Source: Kitasatospora papulosa
Lineage (GTDB): Bacteria > Actinomycetota > Actinomycetes > Streptomycetales > Streptomycetaceae
Assembly: GCF_000717245.1 (NCBI RefSeq)
Contig: NZ_JNYQ01000001.1
Span: 1,178,001-1,242,000 of the forward strand
Direction: 5' to 3'
DNA: 64,000 nucleotides
A program made the translations under genes and the position numbers. Under the pieces are notes generated by a model. It ran no database searches. It saw only the letters and a program-made list of their open reading frames with translations, and was not told the origin of the DNA. Positions within the stretch are counted from its first letter, which is position 1. Each line of letters opens with the position of its first letter. This document shows positions 52,202-60,736 of this stretch, one piece after another.

Positions 52202-52291
52202 CCGTACAGCCGTGAGCCGTGCACCTGCGATCCGTGCACCTGCGATCCGTGCACCAGTGATCCGTACACCAGTGATCCGTACACCAGGAGG
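52202..52291 (+). repeat. 15-bp tandem repeats leading into the purine permease gene
   Basis: Five head-to-tail 15-base units (CCGTGCACCTGCGAT and variants CCGTGCACCAGTGAT, CCGTACACCAGTGAT) run from 52217 to 52291, preceded by one degenerate copy at 52202-52216. The last unit ends in AGGAGG, the ribosome-binding site of the permease, so the array sits in the leader or promoter. Confidence 0.9.
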
Positions 52292-52297
52292 AGTGCC

Positions 52298-53806
52298 ATG
52301 CCGGACAGACCCGATCCCACCGCGCCCGTGCCCGGGACCGAGAAAGCCGCGGTCCCCGCGCCCGCGGTGCCCGCGGAGGGCGCGCCCCCGGAGCGGGGCG
52401 GCCCGGGCGCGGTCGACCGCTTCTTCTCCGTCAGCGCCCGCGGCTCGGACTTCGGACGCGAGATACGCGGCGGCTTCGCCACCTTCTTCACGATGGCCTA
52501 CATCCTGGTGCTCAACCCGATCATCCTCGGCTCGGCCGAGGACAAGTTCGGCAACCACCTCTCCGCGCCGCAACTCGTCACCGCCACCGCCCTGGTGGCC
52601 GCCGTGACGACCGTCGTCATGGGGATCGGCGGCAATCTCCCGCTCGCCCTCGCGGCCGGGCTCGGCATCAACGCCGTCACCGCCTACCAGCTGGCGCCGC
52701 TGATGAGCTGGCCCGACGCGATGGGCCTCATCGTCATCGAGGGCCTGCTGATCTGCGTCCTGGTGGTCACCGGGCTCCGCGAGGCGATCATGTACGCGAT
52801 CCCGGCGTCCCTCAAACAGGCCATCAGTGTCGGTATCGGGCTCTTCATCGCGTTCATCGGTTTCATCGACGCCGGTTTCGCCACCCGCATCCCCGGCGAC
52901 ACCGGATCGGTCCCCGTGCAGCTCGGCGCCACCGGACACCTCTCCGGCTGGCCGGTCCTGGTCTTCTGCCTCGGTGTCCTGCTCACCGTGGCGCTGCTCG
53001 CCCGCAGGACCAAGGGCGCCATCCTCATCAGCATCGTCGTGACGACCGTCGTGGCGGTCGTCGTCGACGCGCTCGCCGACATCGCCCCCACCGCGTGGGG
53101 ACTGACCGTGCCCGCCGTCCCCGACGACCTGTTCGCGGCACCGGACTTCGGGCTGCTCGGATCCTTCAGCCTCTTCGGGGCGTTCCAGCACGTCGGTGTC
53201 CTCACCATCGTGCTGCTGGTCTTCACCCTGCTGCTGAGCGACTTCTTCGACACCATGGGAACCGTCGTCGGCGTCTCCCACGAGGCCGGACTCCTCGACG
53301 AGGACGGCAAGGTGCCGCACCTGGGCCGGGTCCTGCTCATCGACGGTGCGGCGGCGGTCGCGGGCGGCGCGGCCTCCGCGTCCTCCGCCACCTCCTACGT
53401 CGAGTCCACGGCGGGCGTCGGGGAGGGCGCCCGCACGGGCTTCGCCTCCCTCGTCACGGGCGGACTCTTCGCCGTGGCGCTGTTCCTCACCCCGCTGGCC
53501 ACGATCGTCCCCGCGCAGGCGGCCGCGCCGGCCCTGGTCGCGGTCGGCTTCATGCTGATGGCCCAGGTGCGTCACATCGACTGGGAGAAGTACGAGATCG
53601 CCGTCCCGGCCTTCCTCACGATCGCCGTGATGCCGTTCACCTACTCCATCACCAACGGGATCGGCGCGGGCTTCGTGTCGTACGTGGTGCTCAAGGCCGT
53701 CCTCGGCAGGGCCAGGGAGGTCCACTGGCTGCTGTGGGGCGCCGCCGCCCTGTTCGCCGTGTACTTCGCCATCGACCCGGTCGAGCAGCTGCTCGGTGTG
53801 AAGTAG
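52298..53806 (+). CDS. NCS2-family purine permease (AzgA-like, adenine/guanine/hypoxanthine)
   Basis: A 502-residue membrane transporter with an Ala/Pro-rich N-terminal tail of about 40 residues and some 12 hydrophobic helices. AzgA-type motifs are evident: GGFATFFTMAYILVLNPIIL, GLGINAVTAYQLAP, FTLLLSDFFDTMGTVVGV and ASSATSYVESTAGVGEGART. It imports purine bases with protons. AGGAGG lies 6 bases before the ATG and is formed by the last unit of a tandem repeat array. A strong hairpin follows. Confidence 0.94.
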   Translation: MPDRPDPTAPVPGTEKAAVPAPAVPAEGAPPERGGPGAVDRFFSVSARGSDFGREIRGGFATFFTMAYILVLNPIILGSAEDKFGNHLSAPQLVTATALVAAVTTVVMGIGGNLPLALAAGLGINAVTAYQLAPLMSWPDAMGLIVIEGLLICVLVVTGLREAIMYAIPASLKQAISVGIGLFIAFIGFIDAGFATRIPGDTGSVPVQLGATGHLSGWPVLVFCLGVLLTVALLARRTKGAILISIVVTTVVAVVVDALADIAPTAWGLTVPAVPDDLFAAPDFGLLGSFSLFGAFQHVGVLTIVLLVFTLLLSDFFDTMGTVVGVSHEAGLLDEDGKVPHLGRVLLIDGAAAVAGGAASASSATSYVESTAGVGEGARTGFASLVTGGLFAVALFLTPLATIVPAQAAAPALVAVGFMLMAQVRHIDWEKYEIAVPAFLTIAVMPFTYSITNGIGAGFVSYVVLKAVLGRAREVHWLLWGAAALFAVYFAIDPVEQLLGVK

Positions 53807-53813
53807 CCGGCCC

Positions 53814-53846
53814 CCGCTGCCACCGCCCGCCGGGCGGTGGCAGCGG
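53814..53846. terminator. Hairpin between permease and PBP genes
   Basis: CCGCTGCCACCGCCC (53814-53828) pairs perfectly with 53832-53846 (15 bp, 3-base loop) between two convergent genes ending at 53806 and 53853. Confidence 0.9.
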
Positions 53847-53852
53847 AACGCC

Positions 53853-55304
53853 TCACCCCTTCAGGGCCGCCTTCATCATCTTCTGCGCGATCGGCGCCGC
53901 GAGACCGTTCCCGCTGACCTCGGAGCGGGCCGCCCCCGAGTCCTCGACGACCACCGCGACCGCGACCTGCTTGCCGGTGGAGTCGTCCTTCGCGTACGAG
54001 GTGAACCAGGCGTAGGGGGTGTTGCTGTTGTCCACGCCGTTCTGCGCGGTCCCCGTCTTGCCGCCCACCTCGGCTCCGTCGATCTTCGCGTTGCTGCCGG
54101 TCCCCTCGTCCACGACGGTGACCATCGCGCTCCGCAGCTGCTTCGCCGTCGAGGCCTTCACGACCCGCTCGGTGTCGCCGTCCGGGAACTCCTGGAGGGT
54201 GGAACCGTCGGAGTCCGTCACCTTGGAGACCATGTGCGGTGAGGCCAGCTCACCGCCGTTGGCGAGGGCCGCCGACACCATGGCCATCTGCATCGGGGTG
54301 GCGGTCACCTCGAACTGCCCGATGCCGGTCAGCGCGGTCTGCGCCTTGTCCATCCCGGTCGGGTACACGCTCTGCGACGCCCGCACCGGCACGTCGAGCT
54401 CCTCCGTGTCGAAGCCGAAGGCGTCCGCCATCGCCTTCAGCTTGTCCTGGCCCAGATCGGCCGCGACCTTCGCGAAGACGTTGTTGCAGGAGTACTGGAG
54501 GGCGGTGCGCAGCGTGGCGTTCTCGCAGGGTGCCGACGGGTTCTCGTTCGACAGGACCGTGCTCGTGCCCGGCAGGGTGTACGGGTCGGGGCTGTCGGTG
54601 GGCTCGTCGACCGAGCCGTACAGGCCGTTCTCCAGCGCCGCCGAGGCCACCACCAGCTTGAACGTCGAACCGGGCGGCAGCGGCTGCCGCAGCGCCCGGT
54701 TGACCAGCGGTTTGCTCGTGTCGTCGAGGAGCTTCTGCCAGGCGTCGCCGTCCGTGGTCCCGCTGATGTCGGAGGGATCGTACGAGGGCGAGGAGACCAT
54801 CCCCAGGATCCGCCCTGACTCCGGGTCCATCGCGACCGCCGCTCCCCGGTCGTCGCCGAGCGCCTCGTAGGCCGCCTTCTGCACGTCCGGGTCGATGGTC
54901 GTCAGCACGTCGCCGGGGTCCGTCCGCTCGCCGGTGAGCATGTCGGCGGGGTTCTTCAGCCGGTCGTCCGTGCCGTCGAGGACATCGCTGTAGATGCCTT
55001 CGAGCTGGGTGGCTCCGTAGGCCTGCGAGCTGTAGCCGGTGACCGCCGCGTACAGATCGCCCTGGGTGTAGGTGCGTTTGTAGCGGAGGTCGTCGCCGTC
55101 CGTCTCCTTCGAACCGGTGACCGGTGAACCGGCCACGATGATGTCTCCGAGCGGCTGCGCGTACTGCGCGATCGTGTTCCGCCGGTTGTGTTCGTCGTCT
55201 GCGAGCGCCCGTGCCTCGTACGCCTGGACCCAGGTCGCCCGCACCAGCAGGGCGAGCACCATGAGCAGACAGAAGACCGAAGCGCGCCTGATCGTCTTGT
55301 TCAT
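53853..55304 (-). CDS. Class B penicillin-binding protein (PBP2 type)
   Basis: A peptidoglycan transpeptidase of 483 residues anchored by one N-terminal helix (ASVFCLLMVLALLVRATWV). The catalytic motifs are SxxK in PGSTFK, SxN in YSCNN and KTG in GGKTGTAQ. The N-terminal dimerisation region carries NRRNTIAQYAQPLGDIIVAG. It resembles the PbpA/PBP2 paralogues of Streptomyces that lack PASTA repeats. ATG 55304 (MNKTIRRASV) fits the family. GTG 55361 would add 19 residues. It is not next to rodA or pknB here, so it is a stand-alone paralogue. Confidence 0.93.
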   Translation of the reverse strand: MNKTIRRASVFCLLMVLALLVRATWVQAYEARALADDEHNRRNTIAQYAQPLGDIIVAGSPVTGSKETDGDDLRYKRTYTQGDLYAAVTGYSSQAYGATQLEGIYSDVLDGTDDRLKNPADMLTGERTDPGDVLTTIDPDVQKAAYEALGDDRGAAVAMDPESGRILGMVSSPSYDPSDISGTTDGDAWQKLLDDTSKPLVNRALRQPLPPGSTFKLVVASAALENGLYGSVDEPTDSPDPYTLPGTSTVLSNENPSAPCENATLRTALQYSCNNVFAKVAADLGQDKLKAMADAFGFDTEELDVPVRASQSVYPTGMDKAQTALTGIGQFEVTATPMQMAMVSAALANGGELASPHMVSKVTDSDGSTLQEFPDGDTERVVKASTAKQLRSAMVTVVDEGTGSNAKIDGAEVGGKTGTAQNGVDNSNTPYAWFTSYAKDDSTGKQVAVAVVVEDSGAARSEVSGNGLAAPIAQKMMKAALKG

Positions 55305-55412
55305 CCCGCTGGAGGGACGAACGGGGACGCCGGGGACGTTCCCGTCCGTGTTCCTTCTCACCGGTTTCTCAGGTGCGCGGGTCCGCCCGTCCGGCAGCGG
55401 CCCGCCGGGCGC

Positions 55413-56183
55413 TCAGAGCCTGCGGGTGGCGAGCGTGAGCCGGTCGCGGGCGTCGAAGAGGGCGTCCTTGACCATCTGCTCGTGCGCCGGTGTGAGCCGG
55501 GCGACCGGCACCGAGCAGCTGATCGCGTCGCGCGAGGGGGTGCGGTACGGGATCGCGACGCCGAAGCAGCGCAGGCCGAGCGTGTTCTCCTCGCGGTCCA
55601 CCGCGTACCCCTGCTCGCGGATGACGTGCAGCTCCTCGATCAGCTTCTCGCGGTCGGTGAGGGTGTGCTCGGTCAGCGCCGGCAGCGTCTCGGGCAGCAT
55701 CGTGCGGACCTGCTCGTCGCTGTGGGTCGCCAGCAGCGCCTTGCCCAGCGAGGTGGAGTGCGCGGGCAGCCGGCGGCCGACGCGGGTGAAGGGGCGCAGG
55801 TAGTGCTGGGACTGCCGGGTGGCGAGGTACACCACGTTCGTCCCGTCCAGCCGGGCCAGGTGGATGGTCTCCGTGGTGTCGTCGGAGAGCCGGTCCAGCG
55901 TGGGGCGGGCGGCGGCGACGACCTCGTCACCGTCGATGTACGAGGTGCCGACGAGCAGGGCCCGTACGCCGATCCCGTAGCGCGTTCCCGTGGCGTCGGT
56001 CTCCACCCAGCCGAGCTCCACCAAGGTGCGCAGCAGCATGTAGAGGCTGGACTTGGGATAGCCGACGGCCTCCTGCACGGCGGCCAGCGAGTGCATGCCG
56101 GGTCGCCCCGCGAAGTATTCGAGGAGCTCCACCGTCCTCACAGCGGACTTGACCTGTGCCCCACCGGACTCGCCAACCGACAT
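55413..56183 (-). CDS. IclR-family regulator of uronate/aldarate catabolism
   Basis: A 256-residue regulator with an N-terminal winged helix (about 12-70: SAVRTVELLEYFAGRPGMHS, then VGYPKSSLYMLLRTLVELGW) and a C-terminal GAF-like effector domain (HLARLDGTNVVYLATRQSQH, then FGVAIPYR). IclR/KdgR-type proteins respond to keto-deoxy sugar acids. It is divergent from the 2,5-dioxovalerate-type aldehyde dehydrogenase, and GTTC...GAAC palindromes lie between them. Related sites in front of kdgD and the ABC permeases suggest it controls the pectin/uronate genes. That is inference. Confidence 0.9.
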   Translation of the reverse strand: MSVGESGGAQVKSAVRTVELLEYFAGRPGMHSLAAVQEAVGYPKSSLYMLLRTLVELGWVETDATGTRYGIGVRALLVGTSYIDGDEVVAAARPTLDRLSDDTTETIHLARLDGTNVVYLATRQSQHYLRPFTRVGRRLPAHSTSLGKALLATHSDEQVRTMLPETLPALTEHTLTDREKLIEELHVIREQGYAVDREENTLGLRCFGVAIPYRTPSRDAISCSVPVARLTPAHEQMVKDALFDARDRLTLATRRL

Positions 56184-56226
56184 CCCTGATGCCCCTTCCA
56201 GCCTTCTTGTCCGACCCTGTCACTTC

Positions 56227-56300
56227 TTGCCAACACTGAGCGCCCGGAAATAGAGTTCCCGTGTATTCACGTTCAGGAACGCTGTTCAGAATACCGAACA
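56227..56300 (+). promoter_or_regulatory. Promoter and IclR-type operators of the aldehyde dehydrogenase
   Basis: TTGCCA (56227-56232), an 18-base spacer and TAGAGT (56251-56256) form a good promoter with a start near 56263. Downstream lie GTTCAGGAAC (56271-56280) and the palindrome TGTTCAGAATACCGAACA (56283-56300), well placed to block transcription and also near the divergent iclR promoter. Confidence 0.65.
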
Positions 56301-56337
56301 ACTTCTCCTGTGTGGCAGTGGACCGGAAGGAATCACG

Positions 56338-57858
56338 GTGGCAGCAGCACCAGTCTGGAGCGTCGACCCCCGGACGGGGAACCCGCGTGAGCAGGTTGCG
56401 GTGGAGGCTACAGCGGAGGAGGTCGACCGTGCGGTCCGGGCGGCGCATGCCGTCCGGGGGGCGCTGGCCGACCGCACCGTGCGCGCCGCGTTCCTGCGCA
56501 CCGCGGCCGACCTGCTCGCCGAGGCGCAGGAACACGTCATCGAGGCCGCCGACGCGGAGACCGCGCTCGGCCCCGCCCGGCTCACCGGCGAGCTCGCCCG
56601 CACGGCCGCGCAGCTGCGGGCCTTCGCGGAGGTCGTCGAGGAGGGTGCCTACCTCGACATCCACATCGACCACGAGGACGGCAGCCGGACCCCGCCCTGG
56701 CCGGACCTGCGCCGCTACAAGATCCCGCTCGGCGTCGTCGCCGTCTACGCCGCCAGCAACTTCCCCCTCGCGTTCTCCGTCCCCGGCGGCGACACCGCGA
56801 GCGCGCTGGCCGCGGGCTGCCCGGTCGTCGTCAAGGCGCACCCCGACCACCCCGCGACCTCCGAGCTCTGTGCCTCGCTCCTGCGCCGGGCCGCCGCCCG
56901 GCACGGGATCCCCGAGGACGTCCTGACCGTGGTCCACGGCTTCGAGGCGGGCGTCGAGCTGGTCAAGCACCCGCTCGTCTCCGCCGCCGGCTTCACCGGG
57001 TCGGTCCGCGGCGGCCGCGCCCTGTTCGACGCGGCGGCGGCCCGGCCCACGCCGATCCCCTTCCACGGCGAGCTCGGCTCCCTCAACCCCGTCGTCGTCA
57101 CCGAGGCGGCCGCCACCGAACGCGCCGAGCAGATCGGGGCCGGACTCGGCGGTTCCATGACCATGGGCGCGGGGCAGTTCTGCACCAAGCCCGGATTCGT
57201 GTTCGCTCCGTCCGGCGAGGCCGGCGACCAGCTGCTGAAGTCGCTGACCGAGACGGTGAGCGGGACGGGCGCCGGGGTCATGCTCGACCACCGGATGCGC
57301 GAGGCCTTCGTCCGGGGAGTGGCCGAACGGGCCGCGCTCCCCGACGTCGAGGCACCCGTCACCCCCGGCGCGGGCGGTGAGCACACGGTCTCCGCCGGCT
57401 TCCTCACCGTGCCGGCCCGGAGGCTTGCTGAGGAGGGACCCCACGACGCGCTCCTGGAGGAGTGCTTCGGCCCGGTCACCGTCGTGGCCCGCTACGACTC
57501 CGCGGACGAGGTCACCGCGGTGCTGTCCCGCCTGCCCGGGAACCTCACCGCCACCCTCCAGATCGCCACGGAGGAGGCCGACGGCAGCGCCGCCGGACTG
57601 CTGGCCGAGCTGACCCCGGTGGCGGGACGCGTCCTGGTCAACGGCTGGCCGACCGGCGTCGCCGTCGCTCCCGCCCAGCACCACGGCGGCCCGTACCCGG
57701 CCACCACCTCCACCTCCACCTCGGTCGGCGCCACCGCGATCGAGCGCTGGCTGCGCCCCGTCAGCTACCAGTCGACGCCCGAGGCGTTGCTGCCGGCGGA
57801 GCTCCGCGAGGACAACCCGCAGAACCTGCCCCGCCGGGTCGACGGGCGCCGGGCATGA
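56338..57858 (+). CDS. 2,5-dioxovalerate (alpha-ketoglutarate semialdehyde) dehydrogenase
   Basis: An NAD(P)-dependent aldehyde dehydrogenase of 506 residues. It would oxidise the KdgD product to 2-oxoglutarate, the last step of oxidative uronate or pentose breakdown. The general-base glutamate is in PFHGELGSLNP (E245) and the catalytic cysteine in GAGQFCTKPG (C282). GDTASALAAGCPVVVKAHPD is typical of this KGSADH subgroup. The start is GTG with GGAAGGAA upstream. The stop overlaps the DUF1349 gene. Divergence from the IclR gene and the presence of kdgD and udh support the role. Confidence 0.91.
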   Translation: MAAAPVWSVDPRTGNPREQVAVEATAEEVDRAVRAAHAVRGALADRTVRAAFLRTAADLLAEAQEHVIEAADAETALGPARLTGELARTAAQLRAFAEVVEEGAYLDIHIDHEDGSRTPPWPDLRRYKIPLGVVAVYAASNFPLAFSVPGGDTASALAAGCPVVVKAHPDHPATSELCASLLRRAAARHGIPEDVLTVVHGFEAGVELVKHPLVSAAGFTGSVRGGRALFDAAAARPTPIPFHGELGSLNPVVVTEAAATERAEQIGAGLGGSMTMGAGQFCTKPGFVFAPSGEAGDQLLKSLTETVSGTGAGVMLDHRMREAFVRGVAERAALPDVEAPVTPGAGGEHTVSAGFLTVPARRLAEEGPHDALLEECFGPVTVVARYDSADEVTAVLSRLPGNLTATLQIATEEADGSAAGLLAELTPVAGRVLVNGWPTGVAVAPAQHHGGPYPATTSTSTSVGATAIERWLRPVSYQSTPEALLPAELREDNPQNLPRRVDGRRA

Positions 57859-58469
57859 CGGCGCTGCGGATCGACGCGCTCCCCTTCCCGCTGGAGCGCT
57901 TCGGACCCGAGGGCGGGTGGACGTACGAGGACGGCGCGCTGACCGGCACGGCGGGCCCGAAGCAGGACCGTTTCGTCCCGCCGGGCGGCGACGCGCTGGA
58001 GCCCGCCTCCGACGCTCCGCGTCTGCTGGGCGCGGCACCCGAGGGCGACTTCCAGCTGATCGCCCGGGTGAAGGTCGGCTTCGACGCCGCCTTCGACGCG
58101 GGAGTGCTCTACCTCCACGTCGGCGAGCGGGAGTGGGCGAAACTCTGCCTGGAGCTCTCCCCGGAACGCCCGACCGTCTGCACCGTGGTCACCCGCGGGC
58201 AGTCCGACGACGTGAACTCGGCCGAGGTGGAGGGGGACAGCTGCTGGCTGCGGATCAGCCGCACCGGGGGTGCCTTCGCCTTCCACGCGTCGGCGGACGG
58301 CGAACGATGGACGTTCGTCCGCGTGTTCACGCTCGGCACGGAGGAGGAGCGGGCGGCCGCCCGTGTCGGCTTCCTCGTCCAGTCGCCGACCGGCGAGGGC
58401 TGCACGGCCTCGTTCGACCGGATCTCCTTCCGTCCCACCGCGCCCGGTGACCTGCGCGACGGCAGCTGA
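57855..58469 (+). CDS. Cytoplasmic DUF1349-like beta-sandwich protein
   Basis: A 204-residue protein without signal peptide. The pattern DRFVPPGGDALEPASDAPRL, FQLIARVKVGFDAAFDAGVL, VCTVVTRGQSDDVNSAEVEG and CWLRISRTGGAFAFHASADG is typical of DUF1349 concanavalin-like domains, which often ride on GH43 enzymes. A similar domain forms the C-terminus of the GH43 protein at 41747. It is translationally coupled to the aldehyde dehydrogenase (ATGA). A carbohydrate-related or chaperone-like role is possible, but none is known. Confidence 0.86.
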   Translation: MTALRIDALPFPLERFGPEGGWTYEDGALTGTAGPKQDRFVPPGGDALEPASDAPRLLGAAPEGDFQLIARVKVGFDAAFDAGVLYLHVGEREWAKLCLELSPERPTVCTVVTRGQSDDVNSAEVEGDSCWLRISRTGGAFAFHASADGERWTFVRVFTLGTEEERAAARVGFLVQSPTGEGCTASFDRISFRPTAPGDLRDGS

Positions 58470-58484
58470 CGGAGCCGTCCACCC

Positions 58485-58520
58485 GCGGGGCCGCGGATCC
58501 TCCCGGATCCGCGGCCCCGC
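58485..58520 (+). terminator. Hairpin terminator after the aldehyde dehydrogenase operon
   Basis: GCGGGGCCGCGGATCC (58485-58500) pairs perfectly with 58505-58520 (16 bp, 4-base loop). The following 166 bases to the kinase stop contain no supported gene. Confidence 0.9.
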
Positions 58521-58686
58521 TCGGAGGTCATGAGCGAGCTGCACCCGCCTGTCCTCGGTGCGCCCGTGTACACGCCGTCGCGGGCCGGGTTCCGGCGGCG
58601 CGCACCACGTGGCGCGCGGCCGTCCCACGTGCTCCGGTCCGCCGGCGAGGACTCCGAGGAGTGCCTCGCTCCGGGCGTCCCTCGCG

Positions 58687-60318
58687 TCAGTGATTCGTTC
58701 CCGCGGCCCAGAGGACGACATCACCGTCGACGACGGTGATGTTCCCGTCGCTCTGGAGTTTCAGCACCGCGTTCTCGTGTCCGTCGGTCTGGCTCGCCCA
58801 CACGGCCTGGTCCTGCGCGTTGTAGAGGACGAAGTTTCCGTCGGGCTGGAAGTCGGCTCGCGTGCCGGGGCCGCCGGCCCAGGTGTCCCAGCGCGCCTGG
58901 TTCGCCTCGTCGTAGGCGACAAGTCCGCCGTCGCGCTGGAAGACCAGCCGGATCCTGGCCGCGGAGATCTCCTCACCGGGCTGCAGTCTCATCGGCGAGT
59001 CGATCACCCGTTCCTCGGGCAGTTCCTCTTCCTTCTCGTCCTCCGAAACGTTGTCGGCCGGCGCGTCCGCGTTGTCGCCAGGGGCGGCGACAGCCGTCTC
59101 CGACGGCGTGGCTCCCGCCTTCGCCCCGGACTTCGTCCCGTCGGCCCCCTCCGCGCCGTGCCAGGGCTGCAGAACCTGCAGGGTCACGCCGACCGCGCAC
59201 ACGACCGCGACGGCGGCCACGGCCACGGCGATCCTGCGTCGTCGCCGACGGTTTCCGCCGGCCTCTCCGGGCGGCACGTCGGCGGGCGCCGTCCGGGGGG
59301 ACGCCACCACGATGTCGGTCGGCTGTACTGCCGTCGGCTCCGGAGGAGGGGTAGGTGCCGAAAGAGCGGTGGCCGGGTGCGCCGGAGCCACCGCGAGTGT
59401 GACGCCCGGGGAATCCGAAGGGGAGTCCAGGACCGTGGGGGCAGGGGGGAGAACAGGCAGGGCGTCCGTCGGGTCGGCGGCGGCGATCCGCTGGTAGGCC
59501 GGATCATTCGCCAGGGAGGTGTGCGACTGGCACATCTCCACGATCTCCTCAGGCGCCGGCCTCCGGGCCGGGTCCCGCTGTGTGCAGGCCGTGATGATTT
59601 CGGCCAGTCCGGCGTCGACCCCGCCCAGGTCGATGCCGCCGTGCACGGTGCGGTAGGCGATGGCCGGGAAGGACCCCTCACCGTACGGAGGGCGGCCGGT
59701 GGCGGCGAAGGCCAGGGTGGCACCCAGCGCGAACACGTCGGCGGCGACACCGACGTCCTCTCCCTGCAGCGCCTCGGGGGAGGTGAACCCCGGACTCCCG
59801 GCAGTGTGGCCGACCTGGGTCAGAGCGGCCTGCCCGGTTTCCCGGGCGATGCCGAAATCGATGAGCTGCGGGCCGACCGGAGAGAGGATGATGTTTGGCG
59901 GCTTGACATCCCGGTGCAGGATTCCGTGGACGTGGATGTCCGACAGCCCCTCGGCCAGCGCGGCCATGAGACCGAGGCAGAGCTGGGCGGGCAGCGCGCC
60001 GGACGCACGCACGGCGGAGTGCAGGGTCCGGCCGGGCACGTACTCGGTGGCGAACCAGTACGGCGGGGCGTCCAGACCGGAGTCGATGAGCGAAGCGCTG
60101 TAGGCGCTGCGCATGGTGCGCAAGGTGCCCACCTCGCGGCGGAACCGCTCCAGCGCCTGTTCCTCGTACTGGAACTGGTCACCGATGACCTTGATGGCGA
60201 CCGGTCGGCCGCCGGGTGTGCTGCCGAGGTAGACGGAGCCCATACCTCCCGCCCCGAGGCGGCCGGCGAGACGGTAGCGACTGATCCGGGCCGGATCTGA
60301 GTCGGTGAGCGGTTGCAC
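58687..60318 (-). CDS. Receptor-like Ser/Thr protein kinase with bulb-lectin-like sensor domain
   Basis: A 543-residue membrane kinase. The Hanks-type kinase domain is at about 14-270: GAGGMGSVY, AIK (K43), LHRDVKPPN (D137), LIDFGIA (D154) and a SPE-type activation-loop end. A Pro/Ala/Thr-rich linker follows, then an Arg cluster and one membrane helix (about 362-383), an acidic spacer (SEDEKEEELPEE), and a C-terminal domain at about 455-540. That domain has three repeats of the FQxDGxxVxYD type (FQRDGGLVAYD, FQPDGNFVLYN, LQSDGNITVVD), typical of bulb-type mannose-binding lectins. The lectin would lie outside the cell. GTG 60318 has AGGAGG upstream. Confidence 0.93.
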   Translation of the reverse strand: MQPLTDSDPARISRYRLAGRLGAGGMGSVYLGSTPGGRPVAIKVIGDQFQYEEQALERFRREVGTLRTMRSAYSASLIDSGLDAPPYWFATEYVPGRTLHSAVRASGALPAQLCLGLMAALAEGLSDIHVHGILHRDVKPPNIILSPVGPQLIDFGIARETGQAALTQVGHTAGSPGFTSPEALQGEDVGVAADVFALGATLAFAATGRPPYGEGSFPAIAYRTVHGGIDLGGVDAGLAEIITACTQRDPARRPAPEEIVEMCQSHTSLANDPAYQRIAAADPTDALPVLPPAPTVLDSPSDSPGVTLAVAPAHPATALSAPTPPPEPTAVQPTDIVVASPRTAPADVPPGEAGGNRRRRRRIAVAVAAVAVVCAVGVTLQVLQPWHGAEGADGTKSGAKAGATPSETAVAAPGDNADAPADNVSEDEKEEELPEERVIDSPMRLQPGEEISAARIRLVFQRDGGLVAYDEANQARWDTWAGGPGTRADFQPDGNFVLYNAQDQAVWASQTDGHENAVLKLQSDGNITVVDGDVVLWAAGTNH

Positions 60319-60736
60319 TGAGCGGATTCCTCCTGGGTACCCTGCCGGAACGCACTGCCACCGCCCGGTTCTCGGACGGGCCGGGTGCCTTCGTGGGGAG
60401 CGGGCCACCCGCGCTGCAAGCTGCGTGGCTGTCAGGCCGCACCATCGCGGAGCGGCCGTTCAGCGGATCATATGACAGCGTTCGGTACCCGAACTCCCCG
60501 CTGCGCAGGGGGCGGTGGCGCGGGGCCCCGGGGCGGTGGCACCCGGCAGAGCCCGTGCCGGGCGCTGACAACTCCGCCCGTGCGCCGGCACTCGGCACGA
60601 GGCCTGCGCCGAGGCGCCGGTGACGTTTGTGCGGCTCCGCCCCGGCCTCGGGAATCCCGAACGGCAGCGGAAGGTTGAATGACGCACGGAGGGATCCTCC
60701 GTCCTGTGCGAATCCGAGTGGGAGAGTAGAAGAGTC
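60319..60736. other. Gap between kinase and DsbA-like gene
   Basis: This 418-base stretch contains the divergent promoters. The clearest element is GTTCGG-TAC-CCGAAC (60480-60494), a 6-bp inverted repeat in a relatively AT-richer patch (GATCATATGACA just before), a possible operator. Several GC-rich inverted repeats follow. No coding frame in it is convincing. Confidence 0.5.

Noticed and set aside
52202..52291. Tandem repeats as a CRISPR array
   Set aside because: Units are 15 bp with no spacers between them, and no cas genes are present.
58558..60300. 580-codon plus-strand frame across the kinase gene, and a short frame at 58530-58739
   Set aside because: Both are shadows or non-coding by composition; the kinase on the minus strand has all catalytic motifs and a good ribosome site.
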